Positions 16,874 through 25,293 of a stretch of DNA of 64,000 bases are shown piece after piece. A program made the position numbers and the translations under genes. The notes under the pieces are model-generated. The model had not been told where the DNA came from and ran no database searches. It saw only the letters and a list, made by a program, of their open reading frames with translations. Source of the stretch: JAFDZW01 sp035632315 (GTDB lineage: Bacteria; Bacteroidota; Ignavibacteria; Palsa-1295). The stretch is taken from contig DASQGZ010000001.1 in the NCBI GenBank assembly GCA_035632315.1, forward strand, positions 1-64,000, written 5' to 3'. Positions within the stretch are counted from its first letter, which is position 1. Every line of letters starts with the position of its first letter.

Positions 16874-17656
16874 GTGATTTCGTTAAAACAACTGAAAAAC
16901 CCCCAGCTGCGATTTCGGAAATTCCTTGTTTCCGTTCTTATCGTTGTCCTTGGCTTTTTTGCGCTGCTGCTGGTGCTCGACAAGATCGTACTCCCGTGGT
17001 ATGTCAAGCGCGGAGAGGTGAGCGTCTTGCCAAAAGTGGTCGGGATGAATGTTGACGACGCGCTTTCAACACTTGAGAAATCGGGCTACGAGCCGATCAA
17101 ATATGAAACGCGTTTCGATGAAAAATTCAAAGAGGGGACGATCATCCGGCAAACGCCGGAAGGCGGAGACGAAACGAAACCCGGCCGCAAAGTATATTTG
17201 ATCATTTCCGGAGGCAAGCAAATGGTTGTGATGCCGGAGTTGACCGGAAAGAACATTCGCGACGCACGCTTAATACTTGTCAAAGCAAATCTTGATGTCG
17301 GCAAGACCGATATGGCATTTACCGATTCGATCCCGGCAGGGGTTGTCTTCAAACAAACCCCACGCCCCGGAACGACCGTCACGACGTCAGAAAAGATCGA
17401 TCTGGTAGTCTCACAAGGTCCCCGCGCTGGCCGTGTGGCTGTGCCCGACCTGACATCACTCACTGTTTCCGAAGCGATCCTGCGACTCGGCGCGGTGAAG
17501 CTCGGTAAAGGATATGAAACACCGATCGATAAACCAGACGGCAGACCCGGGACGATATCCGATCAGGCTCCCAAGCCGGGCGAGCTTGTTCTTGAAGGTA
17601 CGATGGTTGACGTTTTTGTTGTTAAAGAGGTTGTCAAGCCTCCTGAAGAACATTAA
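16874..17656 (+). CDS. PASTA-domain membrane protein
   Basis: About 260 residues from the GTG at 16874 (a TTG at 16856 in frame is the alternative). One membrane helix (FLVSVLIVVLGFFALLLVL) is followed by three PASTA repeats outside the membrane, recognised by VLPKVVGMNVDDALSTLEK with RQTPEGG, VMPELTGKNIRDARLILVKA with KQTPRPGTTV, and VPDLTSLTVSEAIL with DQAPKPGELV. PASTA repeats bind peptidoglycan or muropeptides in Ser/Thr kinases and PBP2x. Here there is no kinase or transpeptidase domain, so a cell-wall anchoring or sensing role is likely. Its stop is one base from the stop of the converging gene. Confidence 0.92.
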   Translation: MISLKQLKNPQLRFRKFLVSVLIVVLGFFALLLVLDKIVLPWYVKRGEVSVLPKVVGMNVDDALSTLEKSGYEPIKYETRFDEKFKEGTIIRQTPEGGDETKPGRKVYLIISGGKQMVVMPELTGKNIRDARLILVKANLDVGKTDMAFTDSIPAGVVFKQTPRPGTTVTTSEKIDLVVSQGPRAGRVAVPDLTSLTVSEAILRLGAVKLGKGYETPIDKPDGRPGTISDQAPKPGELVLEGTMVDVFVVKEVVKPPEEH

Positions 17657-17657
17657 T

Positions 17658-19751
17658 TTATTTTGAAACGACGAAGTCCGCTGTATATGACTGGTCTGCC
17701 GAAGATACTGTAACGATGTAATGACCCGTCGGTAATCCTGTTTCGAGGATCCTGTTTTCTCCGGCAAGTATATTTTTTTCCGACGATCGTACTACATTGC
17801 CGAGATCGTTGGTAACCGAGATCGAACTGTTCCCGATATCTTTTTCGGAATATAACGACAGCGAACCGCTCGAGGGGTTGGGCATAATATATACTTTCGG
17901 CCGCCAACGATGTAGCAGAAAATTGGTCAATGTCATTATAGAGCATCCTCGCGGAGGACAGACTTGTACCGGTACTCCATCACCGATCGAGTAGAGACAC
18001 GGCGCTAAAGGATTCAAAATTGTGAGCGAATCGATCGAGACTGCGAAGCAGGAATCTCCGTCGGGAAACACCGTAAAGACTGCATTTGCTGAAATAGTAT
18101 CAAGCCTCAGGTCGGCAGTATCGAGATGTATTTTTGACCGTCCGGCCCACGAGACGCTCGGATCGTCAAGCCGTTTCCCGCCGAGGGAATAACAGCCGGA
18201 ATACCGAAGTTTCGGATCATAGTGCAACAGCAGATCGAGGCTTTCTTTTTTAACGAAGCCTCGCAGTTGAATCGGCACATGCGCAAAGCCGCCGATCGTA
18301 TCGACTGTAACAGATTTCGAAACAGGTTCGACGAAGGTGATATTTCTTCCGGCGCCACTTAGTGGCACAATGATCCTCGTTCCGTCGATCAACACAAGAA
18401 CATAGTTTGCATTTCGTTCGCCGCTTCCGCGAGGACGAAACGCGAGGACGATGCTGTCGGATGAACCAAGCGAATCTTTAATGCCTTTGACGATTGCGTA
18501 ATCAAGTGAATCGGGTCCTGAAACGAATTGTGTGTCGATCTTCGGAAAGCTGCAGAGCAGCGCTCTGAAACGCGAGATCCCAACCACCGGTGAGTCGCAA
18601 TTTGTGAGCGTATCGCCGCCGAAGAGATCGGGCGGAGTGATCGTCAGGCCTTCGTACGGTTTGATATTTGTGATCGAATCGCCGCCGCTATTGATCGTAC
18701 GCCAGATCGAGCCGTTGCTATCGGCGGCAAGAATGATATTCGGACTGATGGCGAATACTAAACGCGTATCGAATATTGCCGAAGGTCCGCCAATGTTCTG
18801 CCACGTTGCTCCCTGATCGGTCGAGCGAAGAACTCCGTTCTGTGTCGTTTGTACAAATATCGCCCTTGTTGTCATCGAAACCGAACCGCAAAAATATGAT
18901 GAGCTTTTTGCAGTCAGGGGTTGGCTATTACTGACCGCCCATGTGTTGCCGCCATCGTTCGTTATAAAAATCTGGGTGAGCTGATTATGCGAAACGTTAC
19001 AAGCTTCGTTAACTGCAACGATATGATCGCCTTCACAGGGAACGACGTCGAAACTATACGTGTCAAAACCGATCTTTCCGGCGGTTGGAGTCCATGACAG
19101 CCCCGCATCGGTCGTTTTATAGATCGCAATGGGATCATTCCCGGCAAGAGTAAGCGCCGAGTTTCCGAGAAGCGGCTTGACACAGGGGACGAAATTACCA
19201 AGTGTCACCTGTGTCCAGGTATTGCCGCCATCCTGCGTCGCATCGACAGTTGCTCCGCTTCCTGTAGCGACGAGTATGGTGTTCGCATTAGCGAGAAACG
19301 CCCCGCTCACTGCTCCGCGCGATGAATGGATTAGTTTCCATGACGTCCCCTGATCCGTTGTAAGAAATACATCTCCGTTATGTGTGCAAAAGATGCCGGT
19401 TTTCTCATCGAAAAAATTGATATCATTGATGTAGTCATTCCCAAGATTCTCATTGAACTTCAGCGACCAATGTGCTCCGCTATCGGCTGACATCCAAATG
19501 ACTTGATGGCTCCCGGCCCATGCAACACCACCTCTATGAAAGATGGCGCCCATTTGATAGTCTTGTTTACCGAGGAGGTTGGTGGCAACCTCGGACCACT
19601 GAGCATGAACGCTTCCGAAGCACAAAAGCGAGGTAAGGATAACGACAACAGTCGTGCAGATACATTTGCCGATCGTTGAAACTGACGTTTTCAAGAATAC
19701 GTACACGTAAAATAGTGACTTAAGAGATGGTAACAGAAACGTCCATCTCAT
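17658..19751 (-). CDS. Secreted beta-propeller (Ycf48/BNR-like) protein with type IX sorting domain
   Basis: About 697 residues. The first half repeats SADSGAHWSLKF, TTDQGTSWKLIH, TQDGGNTWTQVT, TTDAGLSWTPTA, TNDGGNTWAVSN and STDQGATWQNI, i.e. BNR/Asp-box blades of a sialidase-like propeller. A beta-sandwich middle follows, and the end (MPNPSSGSLSLYSE, GHYIVTVSS, DFVVSK) is a Por-secretion C-terminal sorting domain. The ATG at 19751 puts a long leader before the hydrophobic signal. A TTG at 19694 would give the neater signal KTSVSTIGKCICTTVVVILT ending VHAQ, so the true start is uncertain. Expected on the cell surface; ligand unknown. Confidence 0.85.
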   Translation of the reverse strand: MRWTFLLPSLKSLFYVYVFLKTSVSTIGKCICTTVVVILTSLLCFGSVHAQWSEVATNLLGKQDYQMGAIFHRGGVAWAGSHQVIWMSADSGAHWSLKFNENLGNDYINDINFFDEKTGIFCTHNGDVFLTTDQGTSWKLIHSSRGAVSGAFLANANTILVATGSGATVDATQDGGNTWTQVTLGNFVPCVKPLLGNSALTLAGNDPIAIYKTTDAGLSWTPTAGKIGFDTYSFDVVPCEGDHIVAVNEACNVSHNQLTQIFITNDGGNTWAVSNSQPLTAKSSSYFCGSVSMTTRAIFVQTTQNGVLRSTDQGATWQNIGGPSAIFDTRLVFAISPNIILAADSNGSIWRTINSGGDSITNIKPYEGLTITPPDLFGGDTLTNCDSPVVGISRFRALLCSFPKIDTQFVSGPDSLDYAIVKGIKDSLGSSDSIVLAFRPRGSGERNANYVLVLIDGTRIIVPLSGAGRNITFVEPVSKSVTVDTIGGFAHVPIQLRGFVKKESLDLLLHYDPKLRYSGCYSLGGKRLDDPSVSWAGRSKIHLDTADLRLDTISANAVFTVFPDGDSCFAVSIDSLTILNPLAPCLYSIGDGVPVQVCPPRGCSIMTLTNFLLHRWRPKVYIMPNPSSGSLSLYSEKDIGNSSISVTNDLGNVVRSSEKNILAGENRILETGLPTGHYIVTVSSADQSYTADFVVSK

Positions 19752-19827
19752 TCGTCTTTTAACAATAATCGATAATTGGAACAGACCAAACAACAAGCCT
19801 GTTCGGGGTATCGCAGAAAGAGTAGTA

Positions 19828-20775
19828 ATGGCAAATTTTAATCGTTCCTACACCGGCAGGTCGTTTCTCGGCGGTTTTATGGCAGGCGCACCCGTCATAA
19901 AGGCGATGGTTGTGGCAAACGTAGGAATATATCTATTCGAAATTTTTTTTGGCGGTCTTCGGCTTGCCGGCATCCCTATCGAAAAATATATACAGTATTA
20001 TTTTTATCTGTATCCGTTACAATCGGGTAATTTCTATTTCTGGCAGCCGGTCACGTATATGTTCCTGCACGGAGGATTTGGGCACATCTTCTTTAATATG
20101 TTCGCGCTCATCATATTCGGTCCGGCACTCGAAGCGGCGTGGGGTTCGCGAAAAACATTTATTTATTATATGCTTTGCGGGCTCGGCGGCGGCTTCGCTC
20201 ATCTTATTATTTCGCCAATGCTAGGCGGCGGAGGCGGTCCCCTTCTTGGAGCCTCAGGAGCGATCTTTGGATTTTTAGTAGCGTTCGGATTGATTTTTCC
20301 CGATCAGCCGATCTATTTGTATTTCTTAATTCCGATCAAAGCGAAATACGCTGTGCTCGGATTTATTCTCATCGAAGTAATGTCAATTCCGGCATCTGAT
20401 GGAGTCGGGCACTTAGCGCATCTTGGCGGTGCGGTTGTCGGCATCATTTACATCCTCATCGATGGCGGTGGCCGAGGTTTTTTCAAGCGCGGCGTTTCAA
20501 CGGCGGCAAATCGTTGGCAAAATACCGGCACCCAGACGAAATCGCGAAGGTTCATTCAGGATGACGATGCGACATTCGATGCCGATTTTGAAGAAGTTGC
20601 TTCAACAAAAACAATGCGCGGCTCGAACACGACGGCGACGATGGGTAGAGTGATCACACAGGAAGATATAGATCGGATCTTGGATAAGATCGCCGCATCC
20701 GGCTATCAGAATTTGACAGCAGAAGAGCGCGATATTTTATTTGAAGCCTCCCGTAAGATGGATCAACGAAAATAA
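19828..20775 (+). CDS. Rhomboid family intramembrane serine protease
   Basis: 315 residues with six membrane helices in the first 210. The rhomboid signatures are present: HGGFGHIFFNM (oxyanion side), the nucleophile Ser143 in GASGAIFG and the catalytic His198 in GHLAHLGGAVVG. It cleaves single-pass membrane proteins inside the bilayer. A soluble tail of about 100 residues follows. It contains an acidic stretch (DDDATFDADFEEV) and a short helical motif (ITQEDIDRILDKIAASGYQN, LTAEERDILFEA) seen in Bacteroidota rhomboids. The next gene, ispG, starts 29 bases on and may be co-transcribed. Confidence 0.95.
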   Translation: MANFNRSYTGRSFLGGFMAGAPVIKAMVVANVGIYLFEIFFGGLRLAGIPIEKYIQYYFYLYPLQSGNFYFWQPVTYMFLHGGFGHIFFNMFALIIFGPALEAAWGSRKTFIYYMLCGLGGGFAHLIISPMLGGGGGPLLGASGAIFGFLVAFGLIFPDQPIYLYFLIPIKAKYAVLGFILIEVMSIPASDGVGHLAHLGGAVVGIIYILIDGGGRGFFKRGVSTAANRWQNTGTQTKSRRFIQDDDATFDADFEEVASTKTMRGSNTTATMGRVITQEDIDRILDKIAASGYQNLTAEERDILFEASRKMDQRK

Positions 20776-20804
20776 ATTAAAAATTTTGCATTTTTAATTG
20801 ATAA

Positions 20805-21917
20805 ATGGAATTACCGATCGTCAGCACCCAAACCGGACTTGACAGTTTTCATGATAATCGCCGGCACTCGCGCCGCGTGATGGTTGGCGATGTCGCGGTT
20901 GGCGGCGGCGAACCCGTCTCGGTGCAGACGATGACAAAAACAAAAACAGGCGATGTCAAGGCAACTCTTGAGCAAATTCGCCGCTCTGAAGAAGCCGGCG
21001 TCGATATTGTCCGTATCACCGTCAACGATTGGGAAGCCGCCGATGGAATAAAAGAGATCGTCAAAGGCACGAAGATCCCTATCGTCGCCGATATTCATAT
21101 CAATCACGTATTTGCCATCAAGGCGCTTGAAGCAGGTGTCGCAAAAGTAAGGCTCAACCCCGGCAACATCGGTTCGATCGATCGTATCCATCAAGTGCTT
21201 AGTCTTGCGAAAGAGCGCCGCGTGCCGATCCGTATCGGCGTTAATTCAGGTTCTCTCGAAAAAGATATTCTTGAAAAACATGGCTATCCGACAGCCGAAG
21301 CACTGTTCGAATCGGCAATGCGACATGTCGCGATCTGCGAAGATTTTGGGTTTGGCGATATTATCATCAGTGTCAAATCAACCGATGTTCGCTTGATGAT
21401 CGCTGCGTATCGTTTGATCGCCGAGCGGACAGACTACCCATTGCATCTTGGTGTCACCGAAGCAGGGACAATGCGTGTCGGAACGATCAAATCTTCCATC
21501 GGAATCGGCACGTTGCTTGCCGAGGGCATCGGCGATACGATTCGTGTTTCGCTCACTGACGAACCCGAAAGGGAAGTTGAGGTCGGAAAAGAAATTCTGC
21601 GCTCGCTTTCACTGGCGAGCCGTAATGTCGAGATTATTGCATGTCCGACGTGCGGCAGGCTAGAAATCGATCTCTTCAAAGTCTGCGATGAACTCGAACG
21701 CGCAACTGCCCATTACAAAAAGCCGGTGAAAGTTGCAATTCTCGGCTGCGTAGTCAACGGTCCCGGAGAAGCCGCAGAAGCAGATATCGGTATTGCCGCC
21801 GGACAAGGCGTGGGTATCCTGTATCGTAAAGGCGAAGTCGTTCGCCGAATCAAAGAAGAAGAGATCGTTTCGGTTCTGCTCGAAGAGATCGAGAAATTCC
21901 AGCCTGCTGAAAATTGA
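20805..21917 (+). CDS. ispG: 4-hydroxy-3-methylbut-2-enyl diphosphate synthase (flavodoxin/ferredoxin)
   Basis: A 370-residue IspG (GcpE) of the bacterial two-domain type. It has the TIM-barrel opening VMVGDVAVGGGEPVSVQTMT and IRRSEEAGVDIVRITV, and the C-terminal iron-sulfur domain with Cys ligands in ACPTCGR and GCVVNGPGEA. It converts MEcPP to HMBPP in the MEP isoprenoid pathway. The plant-type central insertion found in some Bacteroidota and Chlamydiae (over 600 residues) is absent. Confidence 0.97.
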   Translation: MELPIVSTQTGLDSFHDNRRHSRRVMVGDVAVGGGEPVSVQTMTKTKTGDVKATLEQIRRSEEAGVDIVRITVNDWEAADGIKEIVKGTKIPIVADIHINHVFAIKALEAGVAKVRLNPGNIGSIDRIHQVLSLAKERRVPIRIGVNSGSLEKDILEKHGYPTAEALFESAMRHVAICEDFGFGDIIISVKSTDVRLMIAAYRLIAERTDYPLHLGVTEAGTMRVGTIKSSIGIGTLLAEGIGDTIRVSLTDEPEREVEVGKEILRSLSLASRNVEIIACPTCGRLEIDLFKVCDELERATAHYKKPVKVAILGCVVNGPGEAAEADIGIAAGQGVGILYRKGEVVRRIKEEEIVSVLLEEIEKFQPAEN

Positions 21918-21945
21918 AAATACAAAAAAGGAACGTAGATGTTTC

Positions 21946-21980
21946 GGATTAGGCGGATTGCCGCGAATAAAATCTAATCC
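21946..21980. repeat. Nested inverted repeat between convergent ispG and the TIR gene
   Basis: GGATTAG (21946-21952) pairs with CTAATCC (21974-21980), and inside it GCGG (21953-21956) pairs with CCGC (21961-21964). There is no strong T-run. It sits between two convergent genes, where a weak terminator or a small palindromic repeat would be expected. Confidence 0.35.
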
Positions 21981-22001
21981 CTCAAATTCCGCGAATTATC
22001 A

Positions 22002-23753
22002 TTAAGATGTTTCCTGACGTTTTGCATCGACCTCTTTGAGAAGTTCTTGAAATTCCTGCAGTCCGCGCAAGGGATCGAGGTCGGTATCGGTGTGGAAAAT
22101 ATCCAGATTACTAAAACCCGCGGCTAACGCACGTCTGAGCAGCTTCATCGCCGCCTGCAGGTCGTGAACGTCATCGACATAAAAGCATGCCGCATTATAG
22201 AATGTTCTCCCATCGAGATCAGGCTGCTCGAGCAGGCGCTCGAATACTTTCTGCGCTTCTTCGATTCGCTCGGCGAAAGAAAGTATCGTTACATAATTGA
22301 TCGCTCGCGATTCGTCGTCAGGGTTGCGCCTGACACGGCGTTCGTAATACGGCAGCGCCCGTTCCGCCGCTTTCCTCACATTTTCGGTATCGTGAAGGGC
22401 ACGATACGAAAGAATCAATTCCCAATGTGCCTGAAGATTCTCGGCATCGATCTGTAACGATGCTTCGAATGCGTCGGCAGCTTCTCGGTACTGTTTTGTA
22501 TTGCGCAGCACATGTGCCAAATAATAATATGCCGCAACATTCTTCTTATCGAGTTCTACTGCTTTTTGCGCCGTCAGAAGTGCCTTCTCGGTTTTTCCCT
22601 GAGCGAGATATACTTTCGATAGTCCGGCGTGAGCGTCCGGCAGCATCGGATCGGTAGCGACGGCGTGAGCCGCTTCTTTCTCAGCTCGCTCGAGAACAGC
22701 AGGCGAAGGGTCATATGCGTCATAAAGGTTTGTATATGCATTTGCAAGCGCGGCTCGGCAAAGCGCAAACGAAGGGTCGAGCTTGAGCGCTTCTTCGTAA
22801 AGTTCGATCGCATAGAGAATCGCCTGACGGGTGCTTCTGCCAAAATAGTCTCTGCCGCGGAGGAATAGTTCGAATGCTTCGACGTTGTTTGTCGGGCGTT
22901 TCGAAATGACTTCTTCCTCCTGTCCGGTCAGGGCAATACGGAGCGCTTCGGTAATTTGGCGTCCGACCGATTCTTGCACCTCGAAGATATCCGCCATCGT
23001 GCCTTTATAGACTTCACTCCATAAGTGCGAATCGGTTTCGACGTCGATCAGTTGTGCGGCGATACGCAGATTTTCGCCGGCTTTGCGGACGCTGCCCTCG
23101 ACGATATACTGGACGCCAAGTTCATTAGCAATGGCTTTCGTGCCAAGCTTCGTGTTCTTGTATTCGCGGATTGTCGTCCGGCTTGTTACAATGAGCGCGC
23201 TTAATTTCGAAAGCGTGGCGATCAGTTCTTCCGTCAGCCCGTCGGAAAACCATTCGTGGTCTCGCGTCGGTGAAAGATCTTCGAAGGGGAGCACGGCAAG
23301 CGTTTTGCGCTGAGTTTTGCCAGATTGTTTTCCGGCGTTCGTACCGTCGGAGGTTTTCATGCCCGGTTTCAATTCAACTTTAAACCTGCGCAGAGCGCCT
23401 ACTATGGTATCGGTATCATCAATCGGGATACGCTGTAAACCGGCTAGATGATAAGCAAAATCTTTGGTAAGCTGTACTGGTTCGATATCGATCGGAATGA
23501 CGGCTTTTCCCCATTCAGATGCCAACGTCGCCTCTTTAATAACGTTTGGTGAAGCCATCGCTTCCTTCGAGAGCAAGAGCAAAAGTGCTTTGCAGCTTTC
23601 AAGAGCTCCGGCGATCTCAGTGCTCCATCGCGTCGCACCGCCAATACCGTGCTGATCTATCCAGATATCCGCTCCGGCGACGCGAAGCGTTTCAGCTAGC
23701 GTTTCGGCGTGTTTCCGGTCCTTCGATGAATATGAAATGAAAATATCTGCCAT
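22002..23753 (-). CDS. TIR domain protein with TolB-like and TPR domains
   Basis: 583 residues. Residues 1-110 form a TIR domain (MADIFISYSSKDRKHAETLA, ADIWIDQHGI, then WSTEI with Glu46 near the position of the NAD-cleaving glutamate, LLLLLSKEAMASPNV). Residues about 150-290 are a TolB-N/FlgO-like adenylate-cyclase-associated domain (KTLAVLPFEDLSPTRDHEWF, DGLTEELIATLSKLSAL, VQYIVEGSVRKAGENLRI). From about 310 to the end there are TPR repeats (LDPSFALCRAALANAYTNLY, YYYLAHVLRNTKQYREA). This combination occurs in many environmental bacteria. The TIR could signal by NAD cleavage or serve only for protein contact. No effector gene lies beside it, so a defence role is not established. Confidence 0.88.
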   Translation of the reverse strand: MADIFISYSSKDRKHAETLAETLRVAGADIWIDQHGIGGATRWSTEIAGALESCKALLLLLSKEAMASPNVIKEATLASEWGKAVIPIDIEPVQLTKDFAYHLAGLQRIPIDDTDTIVGALRRFKVELKPGMKTSDGTNAGKQSGKTQRKTLAVLPFEDLSPTRDHEWFSDGLTEELIATLSKLSALIVTSRTTIREYKNTKLGTKAIANELGVQYIVEGSVRKAGENLRIAAQLIDVETDSHLWSEVYKGTMADIFEVQESVGRQITEALRIALTGQEEEVISKRPTNNVEAFELFLRGRDYFGRSTRQAILYAIELYEEALKLDPSFALCRAALANAYTNLYDAYDPSPAVLERAEKEAAHAVATDPMLPDAHAGLSKVYLAQGKTEKALLTAQKAVELDKKNVAAYYYLAHVLRNTKQYREAADAFEASLQIDAENLQAHWELILSYRALHDTENVRKAAERALPYYERRVRRNPDDESRAINYVTILSFAERIEEAQKVFERLLEQPDLDGRTFYNAACFYVDDVHDLQAAMKLLRRALAAGFSNLDIFHTDTDLDPLRGLQEFQELLKEVDAKRQETS

Positions 23754-24073
23754 ACTCTGCCATCCGTGGTAAGGGCAAAGTTACGAAAACTACAGACTCC
23801 AGCTTCAAACTCGGCTGTTCAAGGCTCCCCGATAACGAATTTAGCTTTTGTCCGGAATTATCACTATGCTTCATCCTACGTAAATGCGAATACAATTGGT
23901 ACACGCTCACCTGAACGCCATATCTATACGAGATTGCCTCAAACTTTTCGATAATACGAATGATGACTTATGCAAGATGTTTCATTCACGTAATCAAAGA
24001 GTATTTATACGTAAGACTATGTAAAAATACGAAATAGTGTTCCAACATCCAAATCCCGTGAAAAATATATTAC
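23754..24073. other. Intergenic stretch without a recognisable gene
   Basis: About 320 bases between the TIR gene start and the terminator at 24076. All short frames in it lack codon structure or homology I can recognise. It presumably contains the promoter of the TIR gene on the minus strand. The part nearest the terminator is AT-rich. Confidence 0.5.
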
Positions 24074-24075
24074 AA

Positions 24076-24109
24076 AAAAAAGCCGGCTCAAAATGAGCCG
24101 GCTTTTTTT
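24076..24109 (-). terminator. Strong rho-independent terminator of the small secreted protein gene
   Basis: AGCCGGCTCA (24081-24090) and TGAGCCGGCT (24094-24103) form a perfect 10-bp stem with a 3-base loop, flanked by an A-run on the left and a T-run on the right. It is symmetric, so it can work both ways. Here it follows the minus-strand gene ending at 24126. Confidence 0.9.
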
Positions 24110-24125
24110 AATATACCAGTCTTAT

Positions 24126-24497
24126 TTAGAATCGTCTCGTCGGCTGGATCGGTCTTGCCGTCAGGTGTGGCGAAGCGACAGCAACCGGTGTGATACCTTC
24201 ACGAAATCGGGCGGTCGGCGAAATATATCCGTCATGCTGGTCATCACTCGTCTGAACCGTCGGGGGAGCGGTCGAGACGGACGCCGCCGATTGAATGATA
24301 ACCGGTTTCGTTGCGGTCTTTTTCTTTTCAACAGCAGCTTTGGCAACCGTTTGCGAGTCTTGCGTTGCGGTGATGATCACCGTGTCGTGAGCGCGAACGC
24401 GCATAATGGCCGTCGTTTCTGCAGATGGCTCCGTTGAGGCATATAGGCTCGACGAAAGGATAGACATTGATGCAATAGTTAGTAGCGATATTCTCAT
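24126..24497 (-). CDS. Small secreted protein of unknown function
   Basis: 123 residues from the ATG at 24497, which has a good AGGAG seven bases upstream. A signal peptide (RISLLTIASMSILSSSLYAS) is followed by low-complexity sequence rich in Ala, Thr and Val with Lys clusters (AAVEKKKTATKPVII) and a C-terminus with Pro and Arg. No domain recognised. A 14-bp palindrome matching the operator of the adjacent TetR gene lies 39 bases before the start codon, so it probably belongs to that regulon. It has its own strong terminator. Confidence 0.75.
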   Translation of the reverse strand: MRISLLTIASMSILSSSLYASTEPSAETTAIMRVRAHDTVIITATQDSQTVAKAAVEKKKTATKPVIIQSAASVSTAPPTVQTSDDQHDGYISPTARFREGITPVAVASPHLTARPIQPTRRF

Positions 24498-24535
24498 TTT
24501 TTGCTCCTGTAAGGTAAAGATGCGGTATTGTACTG

Positions 24536-24549
24536 ACTGACCGGTCAGT
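24536..24549. promoter_or_regulatory. TetR-type operator (perfect 14-bp palindrome)
   Basis: ACTGACCGGTCAGT is a perfect palindrome in the promoter region of the small secreted protein gene. Its half-site ACTGAC is the same as in the site at 25224-25243 in front of the TetR gene itself, so both are probably bound by that regulator. Confidence 0.72.
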
Positions 24550-24600
24550 ATGTTACAGGCTGGCAATAAAATTTTTTCGTTTTTAGCTCTTTCAAAGAAC

Positions 24601-25194
24601 TTACGCCTTCAACCATTGATAGAATTCGTCGGTGGCTTTTCGGAACGCGCGTATTAACAATAGTTTATCTTCTCGAACCGCGTGAATGGCAAAGCCGTCG
24701 ATAAAACATCGCAGGAAGACTGCCGATTCGTTCGGTCTGCAGTTCTTTCGCAGTTCTCCGAATTTGATCTGACGGCGAATGACCCCGGCGATGATCTTTT
24801 GCAGCTCATTCGAGTTATCGGTTATGACCTTATTAAGTGCGGCATTTGCCATTGCCATCGCATTGAGTTCGTGAATAGTACGATGTTCGTACGTTGCCGT
24901 TTTCATATAGTGTGCAGAAGCATCAATGAGCGCTTTCAAAAATTGTTTGAATGTCTTCGAACCTGATGCCAGTACGCGAACATAATCTATGTTTTGCTTC
25001 CAGCGCCACTCGGAGAGTGCGACAAGGACCTCTTCTTTGCTGTTATAATACCAATAGATCGCACCTTTACTAAGCTTCGATTCTTTCGCGATCGTATCGA
25101 CGGATGTTTCGTGATAACCGTATCGGGCGATGCATTTTGCTGTGGCGGTCAGGATCTGCTGTTTTCGGATCTCTTCGCTTTCATGTTTTGCCAT
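24601..25194 (-). CDS. TetR/AcrR family transcriptional repressor
   Basis: 197 residues from the ATG at 25194 (the longer frame to 25218 would run into the operator region). The N-terminal helix-turn-helix is typical: KQQILTATAKCIARYGYHET, SVDTIAKESKLSKGAIYWYY, SKEEVLVAL. The C-terminal ligand domain is all-helical and not assignable to a ligand class. It is divergent from an enoyl-CoA hydratase gene 99 bases away with an inverted repeat between them, so it likely represses itself and that gene, as many FadR/LiuR-like TetR proteins do for acyl-CoA metabolism. Confidence 0.93.
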   Translation of the reverse strand: MAKHESEEIRKQQILTATAKCIARYGYHETSVDTIAKESKLSKGAIYWYYNSKEEVLVALSEWRWKQNIDYVRVLASGSKTFKQFLKALIDASAHYMKTATYEHRTIHELNAMAMANAALNKVITDNSNELQKIIAGVIRRQIKFGELRKNCRPNESAVFLRCFIDGFAIHAVREDKLLLIRAFRKATDEFYQWLKA

Positions 25195-25223
25195 AGGATC
25201 ACAACGGATAGAATTCAAAAAAA

Positions 25224-25243
25224 AACTGACTACTCGGTCAGTT
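25224..25243. promoter_or_regulatory. TetR-type operator between the divergent tetR and enoyl-CoA hydratase genes
   Basis: AACTGAC (25224-25230) and GTCAGTT (25237-25243) are perfect inverted half-sites with a 6-base spacer. It lies 30 bases upstream of the TetR start and 50 bases upstream of the hydratase start, well placed to control both. The spacing of half-sites differs from the site at 24536, where they touch more closely. Confidence 0.7.
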
Positions 25244-25293
25244 AACCTTTATGACAGATTTCTGGTTCATATCTCACTAAAATTACTGAATCT

